Below are positions 31,059-42,959 of a stretch of DNA of 64,000 nt, piece after piece; positions within the stretch are counted from its first letter, which is position 1, and every line of letters begins with the position of its first letter. Source of the DNA: Brachycybe producta (lineage: Eukaryota; Arthropoda; Diplopoda; Playtdesmida; Andrognathidae); NCBI GenBank assembly GCA_036925085.1, contig JAUPFP010000027.1, forward strand, positions 310,001 to 374,000. The letters are read 5' to 3'. A program made the translations under genes and the position numbers. A model generated the notes under the pieces. The model did no database searches and was not told the origin of the DNA. It was given only the letters and a program-made list of their open reading frames with translations.

Positions 31059-34000
31059 TCAGTGAACGTACGCCGTCGACCGTCTAGAAAAGAAAGGAAG
31101 AAGACCTTGACCCGCCGTATCATTCGGAATCTCGTCCGTGTTTAAACTTATATGATGCATCGAGAGTTCTTCGTCCGCAGCCGCTTTCAACCAATCTTTC
31201 ACCTCGTCTTTGTACATTTTTAGACTGAGCATGTGTTTCGTTCGTGGTCTGATTCCTCTATACACAACACGATCCTGAAAAAAAAAATCACAAAAAAACA
31301 ATAAAATTACTAAAGAAAACCCAAAAATAGACTAATGAAAAGCCATACAGGTATGTTTAATTCTCTAGTATACGCAGCGAGCTCTTGTGCAGTTTCAACT
31401 CTATTATAACAGAAAACGAGTTCCTCTTTCGTTAGCGAAACTTTGACCGAGAAATCTTTCTCATCTGATTGAAATCAAAGAAGAAAAAAATGAGTTTCAT
31501 CAAAACTTGGTAAACAGCCTATATTTTTAAACTGTAACTTGCCATCTTTGCTGTCGGAACGTTCGTACTGAATGTGAAACAGAAAAGCTTCTAAAATGAA
31601 TGCAACAACAATCGTCATGACGACCTGAAACAATTTAGAGACAAAGTAAAACATACTGTATACATATATGAAATATATATGAAAATATTTTGAAAAAAAA
31701 GTCTACAATATTAAAGGGATGCTTACATTTCAAACTGAACTTACAAGAATTTGTATATTCATATATGATTAAAAATAAAAGTTTTAAGGCAATTACAAAT
31801 TCTTCATTTTCTATTTCGCTTCAAGTTTGCCCCGAAAGTTAAAAAAATTGCATCATAACGTTCAGAACGTTAACATTTAGTCCTTTTCGAACTGCGAAGA
31901 AGAATTGTTTACTGTTTAAAGATACTGTTTGTGATAATACATTTAAAACTACTATTCTAGTTTCTAACGAAATTTCAGTTTTGCCTCCTTTATAAGTAGA
32001 TCTTTAATTAGAAACATTTCTCGTGAACCATCTTAAACGCATTAGTTAATTTAAACAAACAGATTTACCATCGTAACAATATAAAACGTCATAAAATAAA
32101 CTCTGCTCAACGGCGAACTGACAAACGCAAACCCTTCCATGATAACATACCAGTTATTTATAACCGTAAGTTCGAATAGTGTGACTGAAATTTCAGAATT
32201 AAAACAAAAAAAAAATACCATCAATGCAGTCAAACATCTCCACAATTAAGAGAGACGACAATAATAAAGTTAAGTTACCACCGGAATTGAACATGTTATC
32301 AAAGTTATTTAAGTAGTAATAACCTTCGAAGACGTTCGAACTGTTATAACGATAATAACTTTCGACCGTTGTGTTTCTATGTGTTAAGAAATAATTCGTA
32401 AAGTTTAGTTAAGAAATCCGAGTTTTAAAAAAAAGTTAATCTCTCAACAAAAAACAAAGTAACCTGCAACAATTTTTCATGTCGTAACCAGCAAATATCT
32501 CCATGCCAATAACGGCAAAGAAATAATATAGCAATAAGAAAACTATCGAAGTGCTGACCATTCTCGGTAAAAGAATTAGAAGTGTGTCGAATACGTCACG
32601 ATAGCGACGTTTCATTTGAAAAAACCTTTCAAAAACAAACAAACAAAAGTATTAAAAGTTTGAACGCCTCTCGAACTCTGATTATTCTGTCTTTCAGGTG
32701 AAAAATGAAGAGAAATTCGAATGTGTTTGTAGCTTAATCACTTTAAGAGTATTTTTTCATGTTTTTTTTTTTTCAAAATAAGCATTCTACGTGAGTTTGA
32801 AAATCATCCACCTTTAAGCAAATGCTATTTTTTAATTTTTTGTTTATTTGAAAAATATCAACATGAAAATACTCTTAAGTGACTGAGCTACCCTTCTAGT
32901 TTCTAAAACATATTTAAGTTTCACTTCATATTGCTCCTGAAAAACAATATAATCAAGAGTTTGACAAATCAGCTATTCATAAATCATCTTTATGGTTGTT
33001 AGCAGAGCTCTGAATTTTATGCAATATCAAGCAAATGTTTCTCAAAAGGATAGTTAGAGACTAGATGTCTGGTTACTATCAGTTGTCCACTAGATAGTTC
33101 TAGCCTCTAACCAGTGTTTTGATGGAAAACAAAAGCAATTGTTGGTTGATCTAAACGAGATTGTTACTTCACAACTGTCCCTTGGGCCACAAATTGAGAA
33201 ACATTTGTTTGGCCGAGCTGTAGTTATTAGTTTGATTCAAGAAAGACAAACTTTAGAAGACGTAATGTTCGCAGAATTATAACGTAATAAAACGCAACTC
33301 CAAAGTACTCGGAAACTAAACTAATGGCCGTTGTCAACAGTATAATAAAATCGTAGCTGTGAAAATACAAAAATTAACAATTTAAAGTCGTTTTCGAAAA
33401 ACATTTTTCTCTTTCGTAACTTACACATTCCAACCGGAAGAATAATATTTCGTAGGTCCCAATGCTAAGATTTTTAACAGTGCTTCAACCGTATAAACTA
33501 CAACAAAATACCAAAAATTGCTATAAAATGTACAAAAAAGTTGTTTAAAATAAATAATAGTAACCGACTTGCAACAAATATCAAGTGATACCAGCGTGAA
33601 TGAAGAGGAATCGCATTCTGAGCAACATTGTCTGCAACAATAATAAATCAATAAAAGTTCAACGATCGAATCGATCAATATGTTTTCTGTGGATATATAT
33701 ACAAAATGTTTCGTACTCGACAATTCGGCTGTGTCCATTAGCATACAAACTCCATTTATAAAAACGACGAGATCTAAATAATAATTAAGAAAACGAATCA
33801 CAATATGAAGAAATGAAGTTTCGAAAAAATTGCAAAATACAAATATCTTCTTACGAATGAAATAATCGAACCACTTTGAAGTTATCAAAATATAAAGACC
33901 TGAAAATAATTAGTTAATTTGACATTGTAAACATAAATTTGGCATCATTACAAAAAAAAAAAACTTGTAAGATTTACATTTAAGGACTTTTTTAACAGAA

Positions 34001-37000
34001 TTTTCGAAATTGTGAAACCAAATATTATCAGGTCTCATCACCTAAATACAAAATATGACGAAAGTAAATACACACAGAAAAAGCGATAATGCTATCATGT
34101 TTACAGTCCACTGAATAGCTGCAAAGTCGTAAACATTATAAAATTCGTCGAGTGTTACGACGCCGTTCGAATTCGTATTCATCGCTTTGAATATGAGATA
34201 AACGTCACGCCGACCTTCGAAAATGATCGAACACAAAAATAGTAAAAATGAATTAACGATATATGCGTTAAAAACTTCACAGTCTTACAAACTTTTTTTG
34301 GGTGCGTAAAATTTCATGAGACCTTCGAAATGTTTGAAACTTATTCTGTGAGGATACTAAAACAAAATTAAAAAAAAAACAGATTCGTTCGTTAACTCAA
34401 TTGAAATGCTATCGAGACGTATTAAGTGGACAGAAATTGCACCGTTCTGCTGACTAATAAACGAAACGCATGACGACAAGCTTTTCGTTTGTGAAGTAAA
34501 AGTTTACGAAACTTTCCTTTTTCGGTGACGGTAAAAGCATCGTAAACAACGGCCAACATCTTAAGTAAATATAAAAACAAAACTTTCAGAGATGTAACTC
34601 GTGATATATAGGAGATCTGGTCCGACTCTCACCAGATTCATAAGAAAATATAAAACAATAGAAAGGTAAATGATGAAATAAAGTGTAGACCATTTTGATT
34701 TTGAATATGATGGCATCATAACATCCGGAAAACTTTATGTAAAAGACAAAAAAATATAACACGAACGTCTGCAGGGGTGTCTATTTCAGCACTTGTGGTT
34801 GAGCCATTCGTGACCATAATGGTGGTCCATTCGTGTAAAAATGGAGGAATTTTGTCTATCGTTAATTCAATTATGGATATCGGCAATTCACTTATAAGTA
34901 ATGACAATTAAATTGTGCATAACCAAAGTTAAATCATGAATATCTACAATTGAATCACAAATATCAATAACTGAATTTACAAATACATAAAATTCGGCCA
35001 TTTAGACGTGAATGGCTCGCCACAGTTGTCATGAATAGTTCGACCACAAGTACTGAAAAAAAAAACCGCCTTAGGAAAGCAATAAAACCATATGAACATA
35101 CTTTGCCGTAGTCAGAAGAACGAACAAGTTTATAAAACTACTCTCGAGAGTCGAGAAATACTGAAGAAGAAAAACAAGAATAAAATAATGACAATTTGTG
35201 CTTTCAATAAGTAAACCACAAAAATAATTTTAAGTTTACTTACTGGATTATTCTGTTCATGAGAAAACAAATAAAACCCTAGAAAAATAAAAGTGGCATT
35301 AAAACAGTTAACTGAACTCTATTATTTCCGAAATAACATTAAGAAAGAAATAGAACTTGCTCTTGAATTACCTGCGAGAATATCATTAAAGATACATTTT
35401 TTATGATAAAAATTTAATCCATACAAATGCAATTAATCTAAGAGTTCACGTTGAACTCTATCTAGCCTCTAAACAGCTTCACTGATTGAAATAAATGTGT
35501 AACTATTTTGGTTTTAAGTATGCGTCAAAAATGTGATGTGACAGTTCATTTTCTTCTTCAATATTTATTATGAAATGATTGAAAAGTTTACGATGATTAC
35601 GATAAAAAACTCACCTAAAACTGAAAAAATAAGCATAAAAAACAACAGCAATCCCAACATGTCTAATATCGGAGGTAAGGATTGCAAAATCTGACGTATG
35701 AACCTGAACAGGAAAAAAAATATATATTTGTATTATTGATTATCAATATCATTAAAAACCTAATTTACCTTCTCACACCTCCACAGTAATGATTATCAAT
35801 GAGAAAAATCGGTCTTAAGGCTCTCGTCACACGTACGTGATTCGATTGTCTAACCATTACGACAACAGCTTCAACAAACATGATCATCAAGGTGCCAGCC
35901 TAGTATTTAGTTCGTAAATAAGACACGATTCGAATCAGATAACGGAATAAAAACAAGAACACGGCCTCAATAACATTAAGAATGTTCACGGCAATTAAAA
36001 ATGATTCAAAACGTCTAAGAACTCAATAGAAATTATTTATATTTATTCTAAACGTTGAGAAAATGAAATGAATTATTGAGAAAGTAAAAAAATTGGCTAA
36101 ATTATTACCAGAATTATTCATAAAGTAACAAAATAGACAAAAAAAAATTATTCAAAACGTCAACAACCAGAAAAGAAATATTTAAAATAAATGAAAACTT
36201 AAAAATTTTCAAAAACTGGATAAAATTATCTTTTAATGACCATCAAACGTTTTTCAAAAAAGACAGAAATGTTCATAATAACAAGTCCAACCCTTAAACG
36301 TGTTAAAGATTTCAACTTAAAAAGGAGCAATAAATAAAATCCACCTTCAAACAATTTATTTTTTAACTTTCGAAGAAGTTCTTCATAAAGACAAAACAAA
36401 TATTTAACGAGGAAGTAATTAAAAAACGATAACAAAACCTTGAACAAACCTTTATCATCGTCCGAGTATGACGTATGAACGTCGTCCATCCTTGCCATCG
36501 AAGTTTTAGAACGAGTTCTGCTGCAACAACCAACAAACCAAGAATCTCCAAAGAACCATGAATCTACGAAAAAGAATTCGGTTTCGACAAAGAGTCCTTC
36601 AAAAACAAGCGAAAGAGATTATGCAAAAAAAAAAAACTCAAACCCAAATTGGCAAAGAGAAGAGAGGTATTGATGGTTCTTCTACAGCAGCAAGCGAAAG
36701 AAGCATCAACGAAGCAACAATATCCAACGTATAGAACCAATCATTATGAACCAGAAGATACGAAGGAAGAGCGTCTCGACTTTTAGGATGCGAATTGAAC
36801 TTGTCGTTGTTTTCTCCTTCCTATGCATATAAAAACCAATGATATACGACATAAAAAATCTAAGACATTTCGTTTTAATGTGGTTTTAAAGTGTAAACAC
36901 CTCCCGAACTCTTGATTATTATGAAAGGTAGGGGGTAGCTCAATCACTTCAGGGTATTTTCACATAGTTATCTTTCAAAATAAGCTTATATGAATAAAGC

Positions 37001-37527
37001 AGACAATATTCATGTGTTCTTTTTTTTGTTTCTAAAAAGTTTATTTTGAAAGATATTAACATAAAAATACCCTTAAGTGATTGAATTACTCTTCTAGTTT
37101 CTAAAACACTTTCTAGATTCGCTTAGTATTATTCCTGAAAGACAGAGTAAACAACAGTTCATAAATGAGCTGTTCCTAAACCATATTAATCGTTACAAAC
37201 GAAGAGAAGAAGAAAACCTCAAGAAATATCGAGGCTTCGTGGTAATTCATTTCCCATTTCTTGCTCATTTCTTCTGGAGCCATATTTTCGGTTCCGTTTA
37301 ATTCCGAATACAATTGACCGTCATTACCGTCCCTCAATACGTTTGGAATATCGAAATCAGATACTAAAGAAAACGTAAAAGAGAGAGAGAAAAAAAAGAT
37401 GAAATCTGACTCTTCAAACATCACACACATTAAACATCAGCTGTTAATCGAGGGTCCCTTTTTGACTGTTGTTTTTACCTGTACTGAGGCTTCTTGAAGG
37501 AGGAAAACGATTGCCACTGACAGACAT
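31059..37527 (-). CDS. TPCN1: Two-pore channel 1 (endolysosomal NAADP/PI(3,5)P2-linked cation channel)
   Basis: 24 exons: 37479-37527, 37218-37363, 36644-36820, 36450-36563, 35769-35899, 35615-35703, 35244-35278, 35102-35160, 34633-34732, 34443-34559, 34293-34356, 34105-34214, 33978-34041, 33855-33899, 33717-33773, 33569-33631, 33425-33497, 33252-33356, 32464-32625, 32279-32376, 32069-32184, 31543-31624, 31349-31464, 31059-31274. They give 795 residues; human TPC1 has 816. TPCs are two-domain voltage-gated-like channels of endolysosomes (family knowledge). Seen: domain I with [15 protein letters not shown] (S4 area) and filter [14 protein letters not shown]; an EF-hand-like linker ([22 protein letters not shown]); domain II with [39 protein letters not shown], a Cys/glyco loop, [10 protein letters not shown], filter [14 protein letters not shown]; and a C-terminal [12 protein letters not shown]. 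The intron between the last S6 exon and the tail is GC-AG. No break or stop was seen. Confidence 0.96.
32655..32985. repeat. Family C foldback in TPC intron
   Basis: AACGCCTCTCGAACTCTGAT tail on the left, CCCTTCTAGTTTCTAAAACA on the right. The left-arm AGAAACTAG core is degraded. Confidence 0.75.
33004..33230. repeat. Family A foldback in a TPC intron
   Basis: AGAGCTCTGAATTTTATGCA start, CCAGTGTTTTGATGG inner arm, right end degraded after GAGAAACATTTG. Confidence 0.75.
36875..37185. repeat. Family C foldback in TPC intron 2
   Basis: GTGGTTTTAAAGTGTAAAC tail on the left; CTCTTCTAGTTTCTAAAACA on the right; symmetrical TCAAAATAAGC / GTTTATTTTGAAAG middle. Confidence 0.8.
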
Positions 37528-38251
37528 AACCTCAATCTATCTCTTTTCTTCTTTAAACCTAATATAAATTCTAAAACAAATCAAAGCTCCATAAAGATTA
37601 ACTTATAATCTGATTTTGTTCTGATCAGATTTCCTCCTCCTTCTTCTATCGTCAGTCATATTTCATTTGGCAATCGGAAAAATCCAAGTACTCAGTAGAT
37701 TGCTTACTCCTGCTTAGAAAAACAGTTTTCTTAATAAGTGCAATTAAAAATCTAAAACTAGAAGTAAAATTACTCATAAATTAGGAAAATATCACGTAAT
37801 TTACAAACATTCTTATTACAATTATATGTAAAATTAGTAATTTACAACATAAATTTGATGCAATCGTAAGAAAACAACACATTTTTATTTAAAGTAGCAG
37901 ACTATCCCTTATAGAAAATGGCTGTCGGTTATACAGTATACATATATATAACAGCTAACTTTCCCTGATACAAAATGGAGATACTGACCGAACGTTTGAG
38001 CTTAAATCTATATTTATTGAACAATATAACATAATAACAATAAGTATATCGATCATGCTTGATGATGTCGTATTACACATCGATAAATATAAATATGGAA
38101 GCCCGTTTGGGACATTTTATGGAAGCCCGTTTGGGACATTTCGCACAATAATTTACGTTCAATAATATTGTGCACACACGTTCAATATTATATATGTATT
38201 TTTACTACTAACTAAAATAGCGAATGTATATGTATAGCTATTATTGCAGGC

Positions 38252-38298
38252 AAAAATCACGAACATGTTTGGGACTCATAAACATGTTCGTGATTTTT
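38252..38298. repeat. Perfect 19-bp hairpin
   Basis: AAAAATCACGAACATGTTT (38252-38270), 9-base loop, then its exact complement (38280-38298). It sits at the left rim of island 2, near a direct repeat of GGAAGCCCGTTTGGGACATTT at about 38098-38145. Confidence 0.9.
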
Positions 38299-38439
38299 GT
38301 GTTGTTTTTTTCTTAAACTTTTTAACTTAAAAAGTCAATTTTAATTTTTTTAAAAACAAATTGACCATTTAATAGAAAGTAGAAGGGTCATGGAAGAAAA
38401 GAAAAATTGTTTCTTGTTAATATATTTAAAAATAAACTT

Positions 38440-40780
38440 TTTAAAAACAAGAATTTTAACCCACGAGAATTTTAACAATAAATGTATTTAAGATTATTTT
38501 AACAATTTAAAACCTTAAAATTTAACGCACATCACTGAGACTTGAACCCATGAACAACAGTTCAGAAAGCAGTGATGTTAACCCCACAGCCAAACTGACA
38601 ACTACAACAGCAGATGTAATAAATTATACTTAGGAATCTTCCCAACCTTGAATGTATCCTAAAACAAAATTAAAAAAATTCAGCCAAAGTAGATAGAGCC
38701 ATCGTCTCCATTAAAAATTTTTTGCCAAAAAGCAAAAACTTTTTTTGAAGGTATAGGATTTTTAACATGGAACTTTTTAATTAATGTTTGAAATGTTTGA
38801 AGACAGGCGGCGCTACAATCAACTATTACATAGAGTCCATGTATAAAGTGTTAAGTTAGGTTAGGTTAGTGGGTTAGTGTTGAGTTAGAAATTGATGATG
38901 CTCATAAAAGGGTGGAGACAAAAAAGTCTGAAGCTGTCTACTGATGCCTGTCAGGTGTTTGGAGACAGCGGAAGAAGGTCGTTTGCCCTGCCCTTTTTTA
39001 TATAAGCATCAGACCAAATAACAACCAATTAGAAATTGCCATCTAACATAAAAGGGCGGGGCACGTGACATCATTTTAACAATAAACAGAGATATGTTTA
39101 TTTTAACAATTTTAAAATATTAAAATGACAAAGAGACACTGCTGAGGTTTGAACCCATGGACACAAGTTCACAAGCCAGAGACATTACCAATACAGCCAT
39201 ACTGACAACTGTTAAATTAACAAATTATACTAAGGATTTGTTAAACAATACATCAAACAAATCTATAAAATAAATTTTAAAAAAAATTCAGCCAAAGTAG
39301 ATGGAGCCACCGTCTCCATTAAAAATTTTTTGCCAAAAAGCAAAAACTTTTTTTGAAGGTATAGGATTTTTAACATGGAACTTTTTAATTAATGTTTGAA
39401 ATGTTTGAAGACAGGTGGCGCTACAATCAACTATTACATAGAGTCCATGTATAAAGTGTTAAGTTAGGTTAGGTTAGTGGGTTAGTGTTGAGTTAGAAAT
39501 TGATGATGCTCATAAAAGGGTGGAGACAAAAAATTCTGAAGCTGTCTACTGATGCCTGTCAGGTGTTTGGAGACAGCGGAAGAAGGTCGTTTGCCCTGCC
39601 CTTTTTTATATAAGCATCAGACCAAATAACAACCAATTAGAAATTGCCATCTAACATAAAAGGGCGGGGCACGTGACATCATTTTAACAATAAACAGAGA
39701 TATGTTTATTTTAACAATTTTAAAATATTAAAATGACAAAGAGACACTGCTGAGGTTTGAACCCATGGACACAAGTTCACAGGCCAGAGACATTACCAAT
39801 ACAGCCATACTGACAACTGTTAAATTAACAAATTATACTAAGGATTTGTTAAACAATACATCAAACAAATCTATAAAATAAATTTTAAAAAAAATTCAGC
39901 CAAAGTAGATGGAGCCACCGTCTCCATTAAAAATTTTTTGCCAAAAAGCAAAAACTTTTTTTGAAGGTATAGGATTTTTAACATGGAACTTTTTAATTAA
40001 TGTTTGAAATGTTTGAAGACAGGCGGTGCTACAATCAACTATTACATAGAGTCCATGTATAAAGTGTTAAGTTAGGTTAGGTTAGTGGGTTAGTGTTGAG
40101 TTAGAAATTGATGATGCTCATAAAAGGGTGGAGACAAAAAATTCTGAAGCTGTCTACTGGTGCCTGTCAGGTGTTTGGAGACAGCGGAAGAAGGTCGTTT
40201 GCCCTGCCCTTTTTTAGATAAGCATCAGACCAAATATCAACCAATTAGAAATTGCCATCTAACATAAAAGGGCGGAGCACGTGACATCATTTTAACAATA
40301 AATATAGATATGTTTATTTTAACAATTTTAAAATATTAAAATGACAAAGAGACACTGCTGAGGTTTGAAGCCATGGACACATGTTCACAGGCCAGAGACA
40401 TTACCAATACAGCCATACTAACAACTGCTAAATTAACAAATTATACTAAGGATTTGTTCAACAATACATCAAACAAATCTATAAAATAAATTTAAAAAAA
40501 AATTCAGCCAAAGTAGATGGAGCCACCGTCTCCATTAAAAAATTTTTGCCAAAAAGCAAAAACTTTTTTTGAGGTATAGGATTTTTAACATAGAACTTTT
40601 TTAATTAATGTTTGAAATGTTTGAAGACAGGGGCGCTATAATCAACTATTACATAGAGTCTATGTATAAAGTGTTAGGTTAGGTTAGTTTTTTGGGTTAG
40701 TGTTGGGTTGGGTTAGGTTAGGTTAGTGTTGGGTTAGGCTATGTTAGTGGGTTAGTGGGGGTGGGGGGGGTTAGAATTTA
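38440..40780. repeat. Four tandem ~605-bp composite units (island 2)
   Basis: GCCAAAGTAGATGGAGCC (GCCAAAGTAGATAGAGCC in the first unit) recurs at about 38682, 39284, 39891 and 40507. Units are nearly identical, each with a minus-strand tRNA-like head (about 38525, 39135, 39740, 40345). GTTAGGTTAGGTTAGTGGG arrays lie at unit ends, and CGCCCTTTT foldback blocks inside. High identity suggests recent tandem amplification or conversion. Confidence 0.92.
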
Positions 40781-41368
40781 AGTGGGAAAATTTAAAATTC
40801 GAAAAAGTATACATACACAATTTATGTTTAAGAGAATAACACTAGATGGCGGTAGCATCTCCATTAAAAGAATTTCTTAAATTTCGGAGGGGAATTTTGG
40901 TGGGTCGGAGGGAGAGGCTAGTTGTCGCTGTTATAATAGTAACATTAGCCCAGGGGTATTTTCAATGAGCATGTGTATTGCCATTTATCGTTTTACATAG
41001 AAAAGTGATGGCAAATGGAAACAACCATCCCTCTGTCGTATTTATCATCTTGTTAGGGGTTTTGGCCTAGTACATTTTCAACATTTTTTTTCTCTTTGTA
41101 TTGGGTGAGGGGGCTTTTATTTCGGTTCGTGCGCCACGGGCGCGCAAAATACGCCAATTAATTTTATTTCGTTAATTTTAATTTAATTTAATTTATTTTC
41201 GGCGACTTCCGAGGGCTCCTATAGTGAATGTCTCATTGGCAGTTTCCTTTGGTCATCAATAGATGGCGCTGCTAACGCAACTCTGCAATCACTTTCCTAT
41301 ATAAAACGAAAAGAGGGCAACGCACATGCTCACTGAAAATACCACTGGGCTAATGCTAGTCATTGTCA

Positions 41369-41574
41369 ACAGGGAGTTAGAAATAGGTCAGAACTTCAAT
41401 TGGCTCCGCCCTTGTTATGACGACTGGCAGCTTCTAATTGGCTGGTTATGTATTCTGCCGTTGAAAAGGGCGGAGCATCTGACGTCAGACTACATGTCCA
41501 GCCAATTAGAAGTTGTGTTCATCATAAAAAAAGGGCGGAGCCAACTGAAGTTCTGACCTATTTCTAACTGCCTG
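41369..41574. repeat. Foldback MITE family B, copy 4
   Basis: Arms AGTTAGAAATAGGTCAGAAC and its complement; the flanks share TCATTGTC. Confidence 0.8.
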
Positions 41575-42276
41575 TTCATTGTCATTGTCATAGTCAATGT
41601 TTGTGCACAATAATATTGAACGTGCGCACAATATTATTGAGGTTTTGCACACTGTCTCGTGTTTTCAGTTATCACACAAATTAATTTTTGTTGAAGTTTG
41701 AAATAAAAGTTTCTAATTAATAAAAACTTCTTGAAAAAGTTAAAAATTTTTACATTTAAAAAAAATGTGAAAAAATGTATATTTTTACATTTTTGATATT
41801 TCTTTAGTTGTTAAAAAAAACCATTAGCGTTTCGTCTTGAAATCAGCCCTATAATAATAATAAAATTCCGGCCCTTATTTCTAGTTTTTGATAATTAACA
41901 TAGAACGAAAAATAGACCCAATTTGAAACACTTGAATAAAATTCACTTTTTATGTGTGAAAATTATAAAATAAAAATGCTTTTTAAAGTTAACCACAATT
42001 TTTGCTTTATTAGACTGTCTTTTACCTTTTTAAAGGAAAAACGCAATGGAACAAATGTTTACCTTTAAAGCTAACCTGTTGCAAATTTTCTTCATCTAAC
42101 AGAGAGCATATTTTTTTTTATAATGTTATAGTAAATATTTGTATTTGTGACAATTAAATGAATGAAATTAAATTAAAACTATATATTCACATATCACATA
42201 CATATTTTTTACCATTTTAAGCTTTTGAATTTTTATAAATGGCATTATATCTAATAAAACCGAACAATATAATAGT

Positions 42277-42314
<38 letters not shown>

Positions 42315-42959
42315 CAATGAAAATATTGTTAATGGCTGCCTACAAAATAGATCATATGCAGGGTGTAGCAAAAGCCAATTGTGACACCTTTTTGTGGCCA
42401 ATTAAAAACTTCAAGTGACACTCACTGTGTAATATATAACTCTCAATAAATAATCATCTTACAATTTTTTTTTATACTCACTACATCAATTATTTTGATT
42501 ATAACATTTTCACTACAAATTGAATATATTATGACATATTGTGGTTCGATATGTGGATCGATTAAACAACTACTTTCATTATTTTTTTTGTATTTGTTTT
42601 GTTCTTTCAAATCAAATCAAAATCGAAATAACAGTATTAAATTAAAATTATTCTAAGTCAATTTTGTTTTAGTTTAATTCAATTTTTAAATTAAAATTAA
42701 CTTCATGTTTTAACTTCTAATTTTAAAAATTCTCAACCTCGATAATAATCTTTATATGTCTGTCCTTCAATGTTATACAATTATAATAATTACATTTTTT
42801 TTGTTTAAATAAACTTATTAATTATAATTATAGACAGATTCAAATATAAAATGGGAGTGTTCATATAGAAACACAACAAAATGACTATAAGAGGTTTAAA
42901 CTCTCCATTTAAATTGAATTCAAAAGTTGAGAAGAAGTGACAAAGTGATTTGACAGTTG

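Larger units (their letters stand above)
37528..42959. other. 5.4-kb gene-free stretch between TPC and secreted precursor
   Basis: No conserved ORF. Contains island 2 and its flanks, a family B copy, and a (TAA)n at 42278-42310. The first 400 bases upstream of the TPC start are non-repetitive and should hold its promoter and the 5'UTR. Confidence 0.7.
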
